DNA of 64,000 nt from Diadema setosum. Lineage: Eukaryota; Echinodermata; Echinoidea; Diadematoida; Diadematidae. Within the stretch, counting starts at the first letter, position 1; every line of letters starts with the position of its first letter. The DNA is taken from the NCBI RefSeq assembly GCF_964275005.1, contig NC_092696.1, positions 29,285,953-29,349,952 on the forward strand, given 5' to 3'. A program made the position numbers and the translations under genes. Positions 12,840-25,190 of this stretch are shown one piece after another. The notes under the pieces are model-generated. The model was not told the DNA's origin. It saw only the letters and a list, made by a program, of their open reading frames with translations, and made no database searches.

Positions 12840-12901
12840 ACATACACACACATAATACACGCATACACACACACACACAGTGTAGGCTATACATACACAC
12901 A
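12840..12901. repeat. AC-rich microsatellite
   Basis: Interrupted (CA)n, including ACACACACACAC, near 12866-12880. Confidence 0.6.
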
Positions 12902-13053
12902 AACTTGATATTTTTTTTTTTATTCCGTATTGCAGGTCTAGAATGATGCTTGTCTAAGAATACAATGAAAGAAGGCAACTCTCATGGTCAAGGTTATCAT
13001 TCCCTCCACTTTGAAGACAAACAGAATCGTAGACCGACACAGATTTTGTTCGA

Positions 13054-13518
13054 TTAAAGGGACATTCCAGACGATTTTCATAATTTCACATCATGTAGTA
13101 CATAAATCGACAACTCCATGTATAGATTTATGGAATCTATTGTGGTTCTTGCGCAGAGAAACAATAGTTTGAAAAACCTTAAACAAATTACACTGAACAA
13201 GAATGATGACATAGGAGGTTCACATATTTCAGAAATGTAGCAGTGCAATTCCATGACAATACCGCTTGCTTGCGAGTTCACCTGTGTATAATCTGTGCAT
13301 GCATTCTTTTGTTCTGCTTCCTCAAGCCTCAACTCATGCATTCTTATGGTGACTCTGCCATGTCATCATCCTTGTTCATTGCAATTTGTTCTAAATTTTG
13401 AAAATATTCTTATTCTTCATCCCAGTTATCACAAATTCTGAAACTCTGTCCTCAGTATAACTATATTTACAGTTGTTCAAATGTAAAAATCTGAAAATCA
13501 TCTGGAGGTCTCCTTTAA
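13054..13518. mobile_element. MITE-3, about 465 bp
   Basis: Left end TTAAAGGGACATTCCAGACG. The right end, read on the other strand, is TTAAAGGAGACCTCCAGATG; both continue with ATTTTCA. Terminal repeats are about 27 bp. TTAAAGG ends are shared with other families here. No transposase. Confidence 0.65.
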
Positions 13519-14066
13519 CGTGAAACTACGAAAGTCGCGCGACGTTGGCGTTTATGCCTTCAGCGGCCTTCAGTCATGTAAAGAGACAAATGAACGTAGG
13601 GCAAGTAGAGGGAAAGTAAGTGCCGATAATAAATATCACCCCAATTCAACTGTCCTCACTAACCTGTGTATAGGATCCTACAGAAGTAGTCACTCAATTT
13701 CTCTCTCGCTGAACATTGCTGAAATGAACTAGACAGGAATAAGGAGGGTCTATCTGATCATCAAACGTTTTCTAAGAACGGGAAATTCCATTAAAATTCT
13801 CAGTTTCCCCTCGATTGTGATGAAACTTCTACTACTGTTTATCAGATGTTATTCTATTCATCAAAGCTCATCACCTTAAACATTCATAGGAATGTCACCT
13901 TTTTTGCCCCATCTCCAACTCGTATACTACGCCCGGGTAGACTGTGGAATACAATGTCATGGAGGTATAATATAAAATGCTTGGTATTCTTTTCATCCAC
14001 AACCTTTCATTGTTCATGTTAGCAATGCGATAACAATATCTCTGGCTGTTGTTACTGCAGCGGAAG

Positions 14067-14074
14067 TGACGTCA
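14067..14074. promoter_or_regulatory. Palindromic CRE (TGACGTCA)
   Basis: A perfect CREB/ATF site preceded by GCGGAAG, an ETS-like core. A second perfect site lies 370 bp away. No transcription start is established here. Confidence 0.35.
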
Positions 14075-14437
14075 CAATACAGCTTGGTATAATTGAATGC
14101 AAATCTTTGCGTAGGCACGATGATGCCTGTGTAAAATCAAAAGGTCGCAAAAGCGGAACAGGAACATAGAAAAAAAATGCTGATGAGGTCAGTGACTTTC
14201 TGTCACTCGATCCTGTTTTCCTTTTGTACTTTAGACTAAAGGAAGCTTCTTTTTTTTTTTCCGGCATGGTAATTTATACTCTTAACAAATATTGAATCGG
14301 AATTTTCTTTCTCGCAAACTCCAAATGAGTGATGGATTGTTGATAATGTCATGATGAAGCTGCTGGATATCATATTAATCGCTCAACGCAGCAGCTCAGG
14401 GGCCAGATGAAGGCACTCGCGTGCTTTTTCGATCGAG

Positions 14438-14445
14438 TGACGTCA
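14438..14445. promoter_or_regulatory. Palindromic CRE (TGACGTCA)
   Basis: A second perfect CREB/ATF palindrome in a CpG-containing stretch about 640 bp from the signal-peptide exon, on its intron side. An enhancer role is only a guess. Confidence 0.35.
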
Positions 14446-15078
14446 TTAATATAGTGGGCCGTGGGGTGTGGCTGACGATACGTACGTAGAGTGGGCTCGC
14501 TCGCTCACATGGCCATGGTGCACATGGTATTGGTAGACCGATTGTAAACAAACCCATCACACAGGTGCAACAACACAACTAAAACGTAATATGGAACAGC
14601 CTGCATGCACCCAACACCTTTAATATCCTCCTCAGGCATCTGCTCTGTATTTCATATCAATCCCACTTGATCCACGGGACTGTGGTTCATGCTTACGATG
14701 TCTATACGATCAAAAATAACAGAATAGTACACCACATTGGACAGCTTAACAGATGCAAGATGCTTAGGCTCGGGGCCCAACCCTTCAAACAAGTGATAAA
14801 ATGCACTCTCTATCGCGACACAGTGCTGTAGCAGATCAAAACTGCAGGCACCTGACCATCCGGAGAAAGTGCGCACATTATATAATCCGTATACAATAGA
14901 GACGAACGCAAAGCACCCATATATTGTGTCAGGTGTACTGTACGTCGGGACAAACGTAGTAACGACGCATCTATGAATGATTACAGTTCTCCCGCGAAAT
15001 ACAACAAATTCACCTCTACAGGGTTGAAAGTACCTGTAAAATGGACTCTGGCGTGTCAAAAACAAGGCCTACACTTAC

Positions 15079-15130
15079 CTGTAAGGCACAGAGACAAGAA
15101 AATGGCGATAAATGAGATGTATGAAGCCAT
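15079..15130 (-). CDS. Isolated signal-peptide first exon of an unidentified secreted or membrane protein
   Basis: On the minus strand a CTCGCC-ATGG start opens a frame reading MASYISFIAIFLSLCLT followed by one base of a Gly or similar codon. Then comes a perfect donor, ACAG then GTAAGT. The peptide is a textbook signal sequence: short N region, hydrophobic core ISFIAIFLSLCL, then T/G. The phase-1 donor after a signal peptide is typical of genes for extracellular modular proteins (CUB, Ig, LDL-A and similar). An AAATAAAAG TATA-like stretch lies about 40 bases upstream. No following exon could be identified in the lower-coordinate sequence, so the rest of the gene is unseen and a chance match remains possible. 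Confidence 0.42.
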
Positions 15131-15831
15131 GGCGAGACGTTGGATGGTCGACGCAGCTTATGACTTTTATTTGCGCGTACCTTCTTCGATCATGGGCAAA
15201 GGCGGTACTGCGCAAGTGCTCTGAAATCCCGCTGGTGTAATGCGTGCTCCTTTTCCATTCAGGATTGATTCGCCACGGATTTGTCGGTGCACTGGACAGT
15301 CTGGAACTATAGGCGAAGAACCAGACTGTGTACTATAATACATGTACATTGTACTCGTACATCGATTTAAAGGGACAAGTCACCTTGTCACATTCGTAGT
15401 GGGATTTTATGCAATCCATGATTGTCAAAAAGTGATTGATAACTGTCCCAGCATCGTGTTAAAAGGTCAAACTCTGGAATTTCACAACTTTAGTATTTCT
15501 GCCCCATTTCAACGACATTTTTATTTCATTTGGCTGCATGGTTTCAAGACCTCACGTTACTGTGCTTTTTTTTTTTTCGTTCAATTTTCGATCCGGTCTA
15601 ATGCAACATGGATCTATAGCTCTATGGTCTAAATGGTTAGCCATTCTCCATACAGCATTTCCATTCACCCATTTTTTTTAAAATCATTATTGGGACTTGA
15701 TTTTGTAGGCAGCATTTTATTTACTAATACCAGCTGCTATAGAGGTGCCTCACCCGCCTCCTTGCCATACTACTGTAAATTGACCCTTACAGTTATTTTG
15801 ATATCGGGATGTTTTTGTACATTCAGGCAAA

Positions 15832-16214
15832 TTAAAGGGTGTGTACAGTTCTGGTCGAGGTGAAGATTTAGCATTTAACGTTTTGCAAGATATTCAGAAA
15901 CCACTCTATGAGATGTCAAAGAGCGTGCAATTTTAAGGGGTATCAAAAGTTTATTTGATAAAAATCGGTCTTGAAATGGCTGAGATATCCAAAAACAACG
16001 TGAAACAAAGAGATCCTAAGAAAGTTGTGGCATGTCGCCTTTTATTATAAGCACTTTTTGGGATATCTCAGCCATATGAAAACCAATTTTCATCATGTAA
16101 ACGCAGGATCCTTTTTGAAATTACATGCTCTTTCATAAGAGGTTTCTCATTATCTCACTTAGGAATGTTGAAAACATGAATCCCCACCTCAACCAGTACT
16201 GTACAGTCCCTTTA
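15832..16214. mobile_element. MITE-2 copy 1, about 383 bp
   Basis: Ends TTAAAGGG and CCCTTTAA. The subterminal GTACAGTTCTGGTCGAGGTG faces CACCTCAACCAGTACTGTAC. Inside are two facing copies of GATATCTCAGCCAT. It is in inverse orientation to copy 2. Confidence 0.8.
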
Positions 16215-19200
16215 AATTTTCACTTCATTTCACGGCATTTGTATAAAAAAAAAGCAACATATGTATTGAAAACCGATATCTCATAGTTGTATTGATCATT
16301 AGCTTGAACCATTGGCTGGAGTATTGGGGTTCCACGCATCGGAATCAGCGATTGTCAGATTGGAACGCTTGTTAATGTTAGGGCATAAACAGAATAAATC
16401 TGTAATTCATTGATAATGGCTGTTTCTTTTCCTAAACAGCTTAGTCACTGCTTTGTAGTAACGAAACCTTTCATTCACCTGGTCCCTTCCATTAAGCTCC
16501 GTAGGGAGGAATTCGCTTTAGTCGTTGCTAGTGAATCCTCGGGCAAGCTTTGTTGTTGTTAAGGAAAACTTTTGTGAACAAAGCTTGTACGCATACAATT
16601 TGAAAACATTGCAGAATCGGTCTATTGCTGGAAAGTGTGGGGTGTGTCAGTGTGGGTGTGGGGAATCCCGGGCCACTCAGCGGATATATGGACCTAATAC
16701 ACATGGACATTCATCGTATCGTTAATTAATTCATGCACCTGTACATCTCAAGCGCCACAAAGATATTTTTAGCATGTTTCACTGCTTTGAATCTAATCGT
16801 CACCGCCAGCAAGCCGGGAGAAGAACAAGACGGAGATTCGAGAAATCTAAAATTATGTGCGCAGAAGAAAATAACTCACCAAAATCAAGTAAAGTGAATG
16901 TGCAGTTGTGGTGTATGTTAGGAAATCATACCTCAAACAATTTCGCTTGGTAGAAGCAGGCGGTTTTTAGAAGAAAGCTAATATTTTGGCAGATTGATTG
17001 TCAGTTTGTGATCTCAATATTTCACTTTTCCGCAGCTTATTCCAGAGCAAAAAGGGACGGTAATGGTAGAGAACAGGTATATCTTGCCATGAGTGTTAGG
17101 CAACTGAAGGTCTTATGCGTGTGCGAAAATGTGCGAATCAACAATTACCCATCTTTTGACATAAAATTTGTCATGATCTCAGGTTTGCTGCTCCTCATCA
17201 TCTGTATTTATTCAAAGACATTTCCGTCTGAAAAGGCACATCAACGAAACAAGACTGAAATGAGGAAATCGATTCTTTTGTTAGTGACGATACATGATCA
17301 CACAATCGGTATTATCCAGACACCTGAATGTACTCATTAAGATGCACATAATCATGTGTCGGCGACGATCGATCATTACATCAAAGAAAGACTGCCGTGA
17401 ACAGTCCATGTATATTAGGTCCATGCTGAAACACATGGTGATCCCTGGTGTGCTCCTTTAACGGGACCGACACCCATGGAGTCATTAAGCCCACGAGTTC
17501 GACATTGAAAAAAGGTCCATGAGTCACACAGTCCACGACTCATACAGCCCATCAGTTTGTCACTAGGCAAATAAGGCCCATAGGATCGTCGCCCGGTAAT
17601 TTGAACAGCCCACGAGTTCGACATTATATACGGGGCTTCTACAATGTGCCCAGTTATAATAGTCTCGTGGGCCCTGTGTGCTTATTGTCGAACTAATGGG
17701 CTATATAACTCGTGGCCTGTATGATGCGCGGGATGTATGTCTCGTTATGGGTGTCGTTCTCATGACGTGCTCCCGATTTAACATCTTTCCGTCATTTAAA
17801 CACTACTTGATACCGTCCAACTTTCAAGCGAGAGCACCAGCCTCTCAGGACGTGTGGTGCATATTGTCGAGAAATGGATCCTTTTAATTAGTTCGAATCA
17901 TGGGGATCTGCCTTATTTTCATGAATGTCCTAACTCTCTTAACAGTAGACCCGCTGTAGGGCCTATAATGTGACGTGCATCACAAAATCAACCTTATTTT
18001 CTGTGCGGATTGAAAACAGGTGAAATGAAAGAAAAAAAAAACATTCTATTTTTAGTTTGTTTATATTTTCTGAAAGGGCAATTCTTCTTCAATGTCTAAA
18101 ATTTGGGATAACGAAAGAATGGGAAATTTTCTCTTTTTTTTTTTGCATTTGTTTTTCCCCTAAAATATGTTGATTCAGTCTGACGTTTGGGCTTTCTCAG
18201 AGTCACATTACTCGAAACCCTTTGCACACTTTTTATTTTTAACTCTTTTGAAAGGATGCATTATGTCATTGCAATGCCCGTTAATATCAGTCATGAACAG
18301 AATTTAGCCTATACGTATAATGATGTGTAAACTTTCAGTTTAGTTTGATAATCCATTCAATCAATTAAAAAAGTGTTTTCATATTATGTCTTTAATTGTT
18401 CCATTCACTGCAGAGAGCACAGCTCGGGTGGTATTGTTCACTTCATTGTATCGATATTTTTAATTCGTTATTTTATGGTTATTTTTAAGCTAATAGATCC
18501 TGCTCTTTCAGAATCCGCCCGTAACTAAAAATCCATGTCTGGCGATTTCTTTGTGGTTGTGTGATGTACGGTCGACGTATCCTCGACACAATCAAGGAGC
18601 TTCGAAGCTCCTTCGGGATAGCCACACCCATTTAGCGGACAGGTGTAATACATTGTACTGTTGAAGTGAGTTTCAGAGTGGTGACGATAATGTAAGTGAT
18701 GGGCGAAAAGTCAAGTGAAAAAGTAGCCCAAGTTGCTAGATATCCCGCCAACGGCGCGCAATCGTATTACCGTGGTTGCTGAATCCTGACTGATTTATAC
18801 ACCCGAATAGATGATAACCAGTGCTGTGAGATAGCATAGAAGCTTTCAGTTTGTGTGTGAATTTTCTCAAACTTTGAAAACATGATTCGAAAGTAAATAA
18901 TTACCCTTTAATTGATTGTTTTCATCTGTGTTTTACGAACAATTTTGGGTGTGCTAATACGAGAAGAGAAGAATCGCTTTGAAAAAAAAAAGAGAAAAAA
19001 AATAAAAATACTGAACATGCGGCAGAGACGTCTTAAAGAAGTCATTATGGTCACATTGCAACATGGACATATTCCTTGATACGCTCACTGCAAGACACTT
19101 CATTCCTGCAAGGAATATGATGAATAAATGAAAAGTAAAACTATTCCACAGCGTACCAAAAATAAAATCAGATTTACGCCCAGATTTATGGTACTTCAAT

Positions 19201-20945
19201 GCATAAAAATATCGAGCAATTAATCAGACATATAGGATTTCATGATACCAAAATAAACTGGAAAGACAAGATAAGATGGAAACTGAAATTGCGTGTCCTC
19301 GAAAGAGAAGGTTAAGAAGCCACATCTACACTCCATAGTACAGCGGAGGCGAAACACAATATAGTTTATTGTAGTCCAATGTGATAAGTATAAGCAATCG
19401 GCGCTTATAGATTACATGTAATTTATTGTAAATAGCATAACTATGTACGATGTAAATTGATGTTGTGTGTTTTTATTACTTGTCATGTCTTAGTGGAGAG
19501 TTTTGTGAAATCTTTTAAGAATGTCCGTGTTTCATATAGTCGACATTGATAAGTGGAGAAATCTCATAAACGAATTGAAAGTTGAAAGTTTCATTTGACA
19601 CATTTATAGAGGAACCTAACTGTAATGAATAATGAGGTTAAAAAAAAAATTAGCAGAATCGGCTACGATTTAAAAAATATATATATATATCTGATATGCA
19701 AATTAGTAATCGTTGTTTAGCCATCAAAATAATGGAAATTCCGGAGCAAACAAAACTGATGGAGTTTAGAAAGAAAAGAGTAACATATTTATTTTAAAGC
19801 ACAATTTTGAAAAAAAAAAGATCAAATCGGATCAGTGTATAATAGTGTGGAAGTAATAGGTTTCTGTAATTTCCACGTGACAATTCTTGACAGTCAGTAT
19901 GAATATGCAAATAATAAGCTGAGGGTGACATCGCCTCAGAACTAGTTTCATATATAGCTTTTGTATAGGCGTATATAACGTTTTGGAATTTCCAGTTTTA
20001 GGGAGTATCTAAACACAGCCATGTCCCAGTCTAAAAAATCCTAATATATGTGATACCTTGTGAATGGCCCCATGTACAATGTAACTCCACTTTCATACAA
20101 GATATATGTACAAATACATTTATGAAAATGCAGGACTATACGAAGCGGCCCCAGGAGATTATAATATGAATATCGATCTCGCAAACATGGCATACAGACA
20201 TAGCAATGATGGCTGAGCAAGGTCGCAGGACTGGCGACGCTCGATACAGGCCTACTTGCCCTATATTCTTTGTCCGATATGTGGTTCCCTGATCACAACC
20301 TTGTGTAAGAGAAAGGTATGTAAAATGCAATTGATACTGACGATCTGACGATTGATCTTCCTTGTAGATAAAACTGTCCTGACAATAACATGTCGTGTAT
20401 AAAATTGTGATTTCTAACACTTAATTAGATCTGTCAATCTCGGCAAAAACACGTGTTTGACATTAAAGCTGAATATCATTGAATGAACTTATTCGGAACC
20501 CAAGTGCTCACGAGCCAATGTGAATGGTTGAGAAAACACTTCTCGCAATCCGGCTATTTAGAATGCTCTCGATGTGTATTCCGATCGTGTAAATGCTAAC
20601 TCCTCAGACCTATGACCAAAGTACCAAACTGAATGATCGAAAAACAAATCTAAACCCACTAACCTCATAGCATAGCGCGAATTTCGTTTGCGATTTTAAA
20701 TGACTCGTTTACCAAATTAAATAAGAAACGTGCGACAATGACTGCAAAATCTAAGCTATCATTTTAATTCAACGATTACTTTAATAACTATCATAGGACT
20801 GGTTCTGTTTATTCGTCAGGTGTTCGTGCGTAAAAGTCATTCTATATGTTTCATTTCATTCTTGTTCTGTCTTTGTAATTGAAATGATTTTCTGAATCGA
20901 AACTTGTCCTGTTCAGTGCTGTTGAATGCATGCTGAATCTGAACA
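16215..20945. other. Intergenic, no supported gene
   Basis: Apart from the repeat at 17.46 kb and a perfect 20-bp palindrome (AAGGAGCTTCGAAGCTCCTT, 18594-18613), this stretch shows no exon with coding character. A-rich and T-rich runs are common. Confidence 0.5.
17463..17763. mobile_element. Foldback-like element with GCCCACGAGTTCGACATT repeats
   Basis: GCCCACGAGTTCGACATT occurs at 17488 and 17608. Variants lie on the opposite strand near 17690. The outer ends GACCGACACCCAT and its near-complement at 17748-17757 suggest terminal inverted repeats. Confidence 0.55.
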
Positions 20946-21234
20946 ATCCCTGTTGGAAATAACACAGTATCCCACAGTGTGGGAAACACAGTGTGAGCAT
21001 ACAGTGAGAACGCAGTGTGAAATCTCTTCACACTGTTAAATTCAAGCGTTTTAACAGTGTGAGCACAATGTGAGTCATCGATTCACAGTGTGAAACACTA
21101 TGTGAACACTCTGTGAAAACCACACCAAGGTGTAAAATCACCTTCTCACTGTTAAAGTCGAGCGTTTCCACAAAGTCGACTATGTGAACACACTGTGTAC
21201 ACACTGTGGGACACTTTGTTCTTTCTAGTAGGGA
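20946..21234. mobile_element. MITE-8 copy 1, built of CACAGTGTGA repeats
   Basis: Ends ATCCCTGTTGGAAA and the complement of TTTCTAGTAGGGAT. The interior is a chain of CACAGTGTG/CACACTGT words in both orientations. It contains two copies of GAGCGTTT-type boundaries. The second copy is at 35805-36102. Confidence 0.8.
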
Positions 21235-22017
21235 TGATGAGACCTTATTAATGCAACAAAAAAAAAAAGAAAAAGAAAAGAAAATCTCTTTAATTACAAC
21301 CCGACAATCCAACATTCAAATGAATGGAAGAACGAGGCTGACAAGTTGAGGTGGAATGTCGAGCAGTTCCAGAACGAACTGCATGATATCTGCTGTTTTC
21401 CCATTGCGAATGTTTTCGGTTTCATTGGAGGCTGTGAGATTTTTCTTCTTTTTTTTTCCGTTGGGTTGTATTGAAAAATCAATATGAACAGAAAAGTAAC
21501 AAGCTTTGTATTTTTAAAAACATGTTTTTCCTTCTCAAATCAGCTGTAGAGACAAAACGGAACCATTCTTCACACTACAAAGCGACAACTTGCTATAATA
21601 CACAGTTCTTATAGCAGTCAAAATCGTGATTACCTATTATGACTGTTAGTGTACTAATCTAAAGATCTCCTTTTCAGCTCCATGGATTTAGATTCTAGCT
21701 AATGTACACAAAACATATTGAAGTCATTTTTGCCCCCAAAGGAGGTTCCTCCTTGGTTTTTCATACAGCATATGCTTAAGACCTCCTTTTAATTCAGCTC
21801 CATCGATTTAAAGATTCTAGCTAATTCTAGCTAAACACAATGAGGTCATCCCCCCCCCCTCCCCGAGGTTCCTCTTTGGTTTTTCATACAGCATGCTTAG
21901 CACACACACACAAAAAGAAATGATGTTGTGTCTCGTTTGGTGTTGTAACACCTCAACGGAGCACACACGTACCATTTAACAGCTGATATTGTTGATATAC
22001 GATCGTTTTATACTCTT

Positions 22018-22057
<40 letters not shown>

Positions 22058-22966
22058 TGTGTTCTTTTTGTCAGCGTTTTTGTATTATAAACATCACTTC
22101 CAGTATAGCCCAGGCCTGTAAAAGACATAAAGGACTGTATGCCACCATACCTGAGAAATCACAACTAACAATATGTTATATGGATGAATAGAGTATAATT
22201 TAGCTGTGGGAAAAACCCAGAACACATATCTATTCAAACTACCCAATCTATCATGACTCACGCGTTTATCCTGCATTCACACGATAGTTATGTTATTGTA
22301 AAAAATATTCATTTCCCCCCCCCCCCCCCCTCATTATCACACGCAAAGCCAAAGTACCGTCAGGTCTGGAAATCCCCACCAAAATGCAGCGTCGTTGCTA
22401 CCTTTCTTTTGTTTCTTTTTTATGTTATCCCAAACGTCACATTACATTACAATGCTTGATTAAGTTTAACGGCTAACTGAAATGAAAAGAAAAATGAACA
22501 TCAAGCGTAATAAGAGCTATAGGAAAAACTCCGGACAAGTACATTATCGTCATGCATTCTTTGTCAACTTTCTAATGGTTTGTGGCTTTTATCTATATAG
22601 GTTGAAGGATCTTTCGCGAAATCTGCAGAACAAAAAAAAAAAAAAAAAAAAAAAAAAAACAGAAGAAAAAAAAAATAAGTAAAAGCGCAGATGGATGTTC
22701 ATTTCCTAGCTCCTGCGAGATAACTGCTGCAAGTACAATGTATAGAAGGTGCTGCCAGTAGACTCAAGATTGATGTCACAGGCACATCAACCGTGTCAAT
22801 TGACATGTCTATTCACATTGGTAATTCATTTGCAGGAGGCGTGGGACCCCCCCCCCCCTTTCCCCCACTCCAATTGATTGCAAACATACGCAGGTGATAC
22901 GAGTGGATGTCGCAATTTAGTTGATGAAATGAAAGCTAAGATTGAAGCATTCAACCATTATTCAAC
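21235..22966. other. Intergenic, no supported gene
   Basis: Contains a local direct repeat at 21660-21900 (ATCTCCTTTT...CAGCTCCAT...GGTTTTTCATACAGCAT, two copies about 115 bp apart), a (GT)n array at 22020-22054 and a poly-A tract at 22630-22660. Confidence 0.5.
22020..22054. repeat. (GT)n microsatellite
   Basis: About 17 uninterrupted GT units. Confidence 0.9.
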
Positions 22967-23359
22967 TTAAAGGGACTGTACAGTACTGGTTGAGGTGAGG
23001 AGTCATGTTTTGAACATTCCAAAGTGAGATAATGAGACACCTCTGATGAATTATGAAAGAGCATGTAATCTTAAGAAGGATTAAACGTTTATTTGATGAA
23101 AACCGGTTTTCAAATGGCCGAGATATCCCAAAAAAAATAATAATAATAATAATGAAAGGCGACCGGCCACGCCTTTTATTAGGATCTCTTTGTTTCACCT
23201 TGTTTTTGGATATCTCAGCCATTTCAAAACCGATTTTCAGCAAATATATTTGATACCCCTTAGAATTGCATGCTCTTTGACATCTCATAGAGTGGTTTCT
23301 GAATATCTCGCAAAATCCTCGCCTCAACCAGAACTGTATATAATTATTATACCCTTTAA
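22967..23359. mobile_element. MITE-2 copy 2, about 393 bp
   Basis: Starts TTAAAGGGACTGTACAGTAC and ends CCCTTTAA. The two halves fold on each other through GATATCTCAGCCATTTC and its complement, with a short AAT run and GCGACCGGCC near the centre. Confidence 0.85.
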
Positions 23360-23581
23360 CAGTGTGGCTGCATTAACATAATGCTTTTTCAAATAAAGCT
23401 ATTGTTTGAAGCCGGTATAGATACGTAGATGATTGCCAAAAGTCAGTTATGTGTATAGTCAACTCCCACAGAGTATGGGTAAATGTGTAGTAAAATGTAG
23501 GCCTAGTTAAAAATGTTAATCAAACACAAATTGTCTCCTTAATTTCGAGTGTATCCATAATCTAGTAATTATGAACATGTT

Positions 23582-23884
23582 GGCCCGAATTCACGAAGGC
23601 GATACAATCTTGTCCATGGTTTAATCCATGGACAAAATGGGGCGCCACGGGTTGCATGGAATATTTCGTTACGAAATCAGTCATTTTATCGACGAAGTGA
23701 TTATTTTGTAACAACATGACAACATTTCATCGACGAAATGATAATTTCGTTAACGAAATGGTCATTTCGTCGACGAAATGACCGATTTTGGAACGAAATA
23801 TTCCATTCGACATTTGGCGCCCCAGGGTCTTCGTCCATATGGTTTACCATGGACAAGATTGTACCACCTTCGTGAATTCCGGCC
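23582..23884. mobile_element. MITE-7, about 303 bp, GAATTCACGAAGG ends
   Basis: Terminal inverted repeats of about 50 bp begin GGCCCGAATTCACGAAGG and continue ACAATCTTGTCCATGGT. The interior is a ladder of ATTTCGTCGACGAAATGA-like palindromes. No transposase. Confidence 0.8.
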
Positions 23885-23927
23885 AATGTCTCCGTACAGC
23901 TGGATTCATAGTCTTATATGTATGTAT

Positions 23928-23990
23928 GTGCTCACACACATACACACACACTGTACACACACGCACACACATACATGTATATATACATCA
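23928..23990. repeat. (CA)n microsatellite
   Basis: Interrupted CACACA array followed by ATGTATATATACAT. Confidence 0.8.
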
Positions 23991-24390
23991 TTATCAAGAA
24001 ATGGAAGGTTCAGGGGTGGGGAAAAAAATGTAATGTTAAGGGGAGTGTTGAGTGTTGGGGAAAACCAAAGAAAGATCGTGAGGATGGGTTGGGGGCAAAG
24101 ATGAAGCACATGGCGGTGACAAGCCCTTGGTGGTACTTGGTTGGCAAGTATGGTTCGGTACAGTATGTACTATTGTGTGTGTGTATATGTGCCATCAAAT
24201 AGAAAACAACATTCTGGGAATGGGATTGCTTGGGCGAGCCAGAGACATCACTGCGTTGGTCTTGGTGTATTGTTACACTCCCATGTGGTCTTTAAAGGCA
24301 GGTTGTGCCTTCCAACACTCAAGGTTGCTGTATCGCACCTGTGAATATGATGATTCTTTGGTTTGCGTGTTTTACAGACACATGTGTTAC

Positions 24391-24560
24391 ATTTCAATTC
24401 AATTCAATTCAATTCATTTTATTTTCATACTTCTCATTTATGAACATTACAACAGAAACCAGACAAGTTCTTTTACCTTGTGAACAATGTGCAGAAAACA
24501 AACAATATACATGGTGATAACACAGTAATTACATGTAATGATAACTGGTCAAAATCGAAA
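24391..24560 (-). mobile_element. Possible truncated non-LTR retroelement 3' end
   Basis: A (CAATT)n run at 24391-24415 is followed by CATTTTATTTTCATACTT. Read on the minus strand this is an A-rich 3' end carrying a TTGAA microsatellite tail, the form left by LINE or SINE insertions with simple-repeat tails. No reverse-transcriptase frame is present. Confidence 0.35.
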
Positions 24561-24959
24561 TCGAAATGGGGTTGATCAAAGAGAAGTATGACGGGACCTA
24601 CATGAAAGCTAGATTGTTTGGCTGTAAGCCCCGAGTAATCAGTGTTTGTGAAAAAGAAACGGAGAACGGATAGAAGATAAGACCAGAATGATGATGTAAG
24701 GTTGCCAAATTTTATGTAATAAAAAAGAAGAAGAAAAAGAAGAAGAAGAAAAACAAACAAACTATACATTAATATGAACATACATGTTTTAATGTCTATA
24801 CAATTGCTTATGAAAACTAAGTGCCTTTCGTGTATGGATTTATCTGAACCAACTTATTTCACTACATTTCTGAAATTTGTTTTTTCCCCTTCTTCTTCCT
24901 TTTCTTCTTCTCGAATTCCTCTCCGGTGTACGTCCTTCAAGAAAGATTCATAAATTCCA

Positions 24960-25190
24960 ATTTCATCCTTTTTTTATTTGTAAAATGAATATGATAAGTA
25001 GCCCTATATTAAAAAAAATACAGTTATGTTTTCTTCATTTTGCTACACATTTTCACATGTCATATGTATTTTGTTATTTTACATTTCTGCAATTATTACA
25101 AATATATTCTGCTTATACATTGTATAGAATTTCTCTGTTTATTTAATGGAACTGAAAGGTAAATTCGAACGTGAACTTTGAACTTTGAAC
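24960..25190 (+). mobile_element. Possible truncated non-LTR retroelement 3' end
   Basis: An AT-rich stretch ends in GAACGTGAACTTTGAACTTTGAAC, a TTTGAAC-type tail, in opposite orientation to the element ending at 24391. The two could form one composite with outward-pointing tails. Confidence 0.3.

Noticed and set aside
14652-15065. 137-codon minus-strand frame as the next exon after the signal-peptide exon
   Set aside because: The intron would be under 50 bp and the phase-1 continuation from the only nearby acceptor meets a stop quickly.
15365-15831. A further MITE starting TTAAAGGGACAAGTCACC
   Set aside because: A typical left end is present but no matching right end was found before MITE-2 copy 1.
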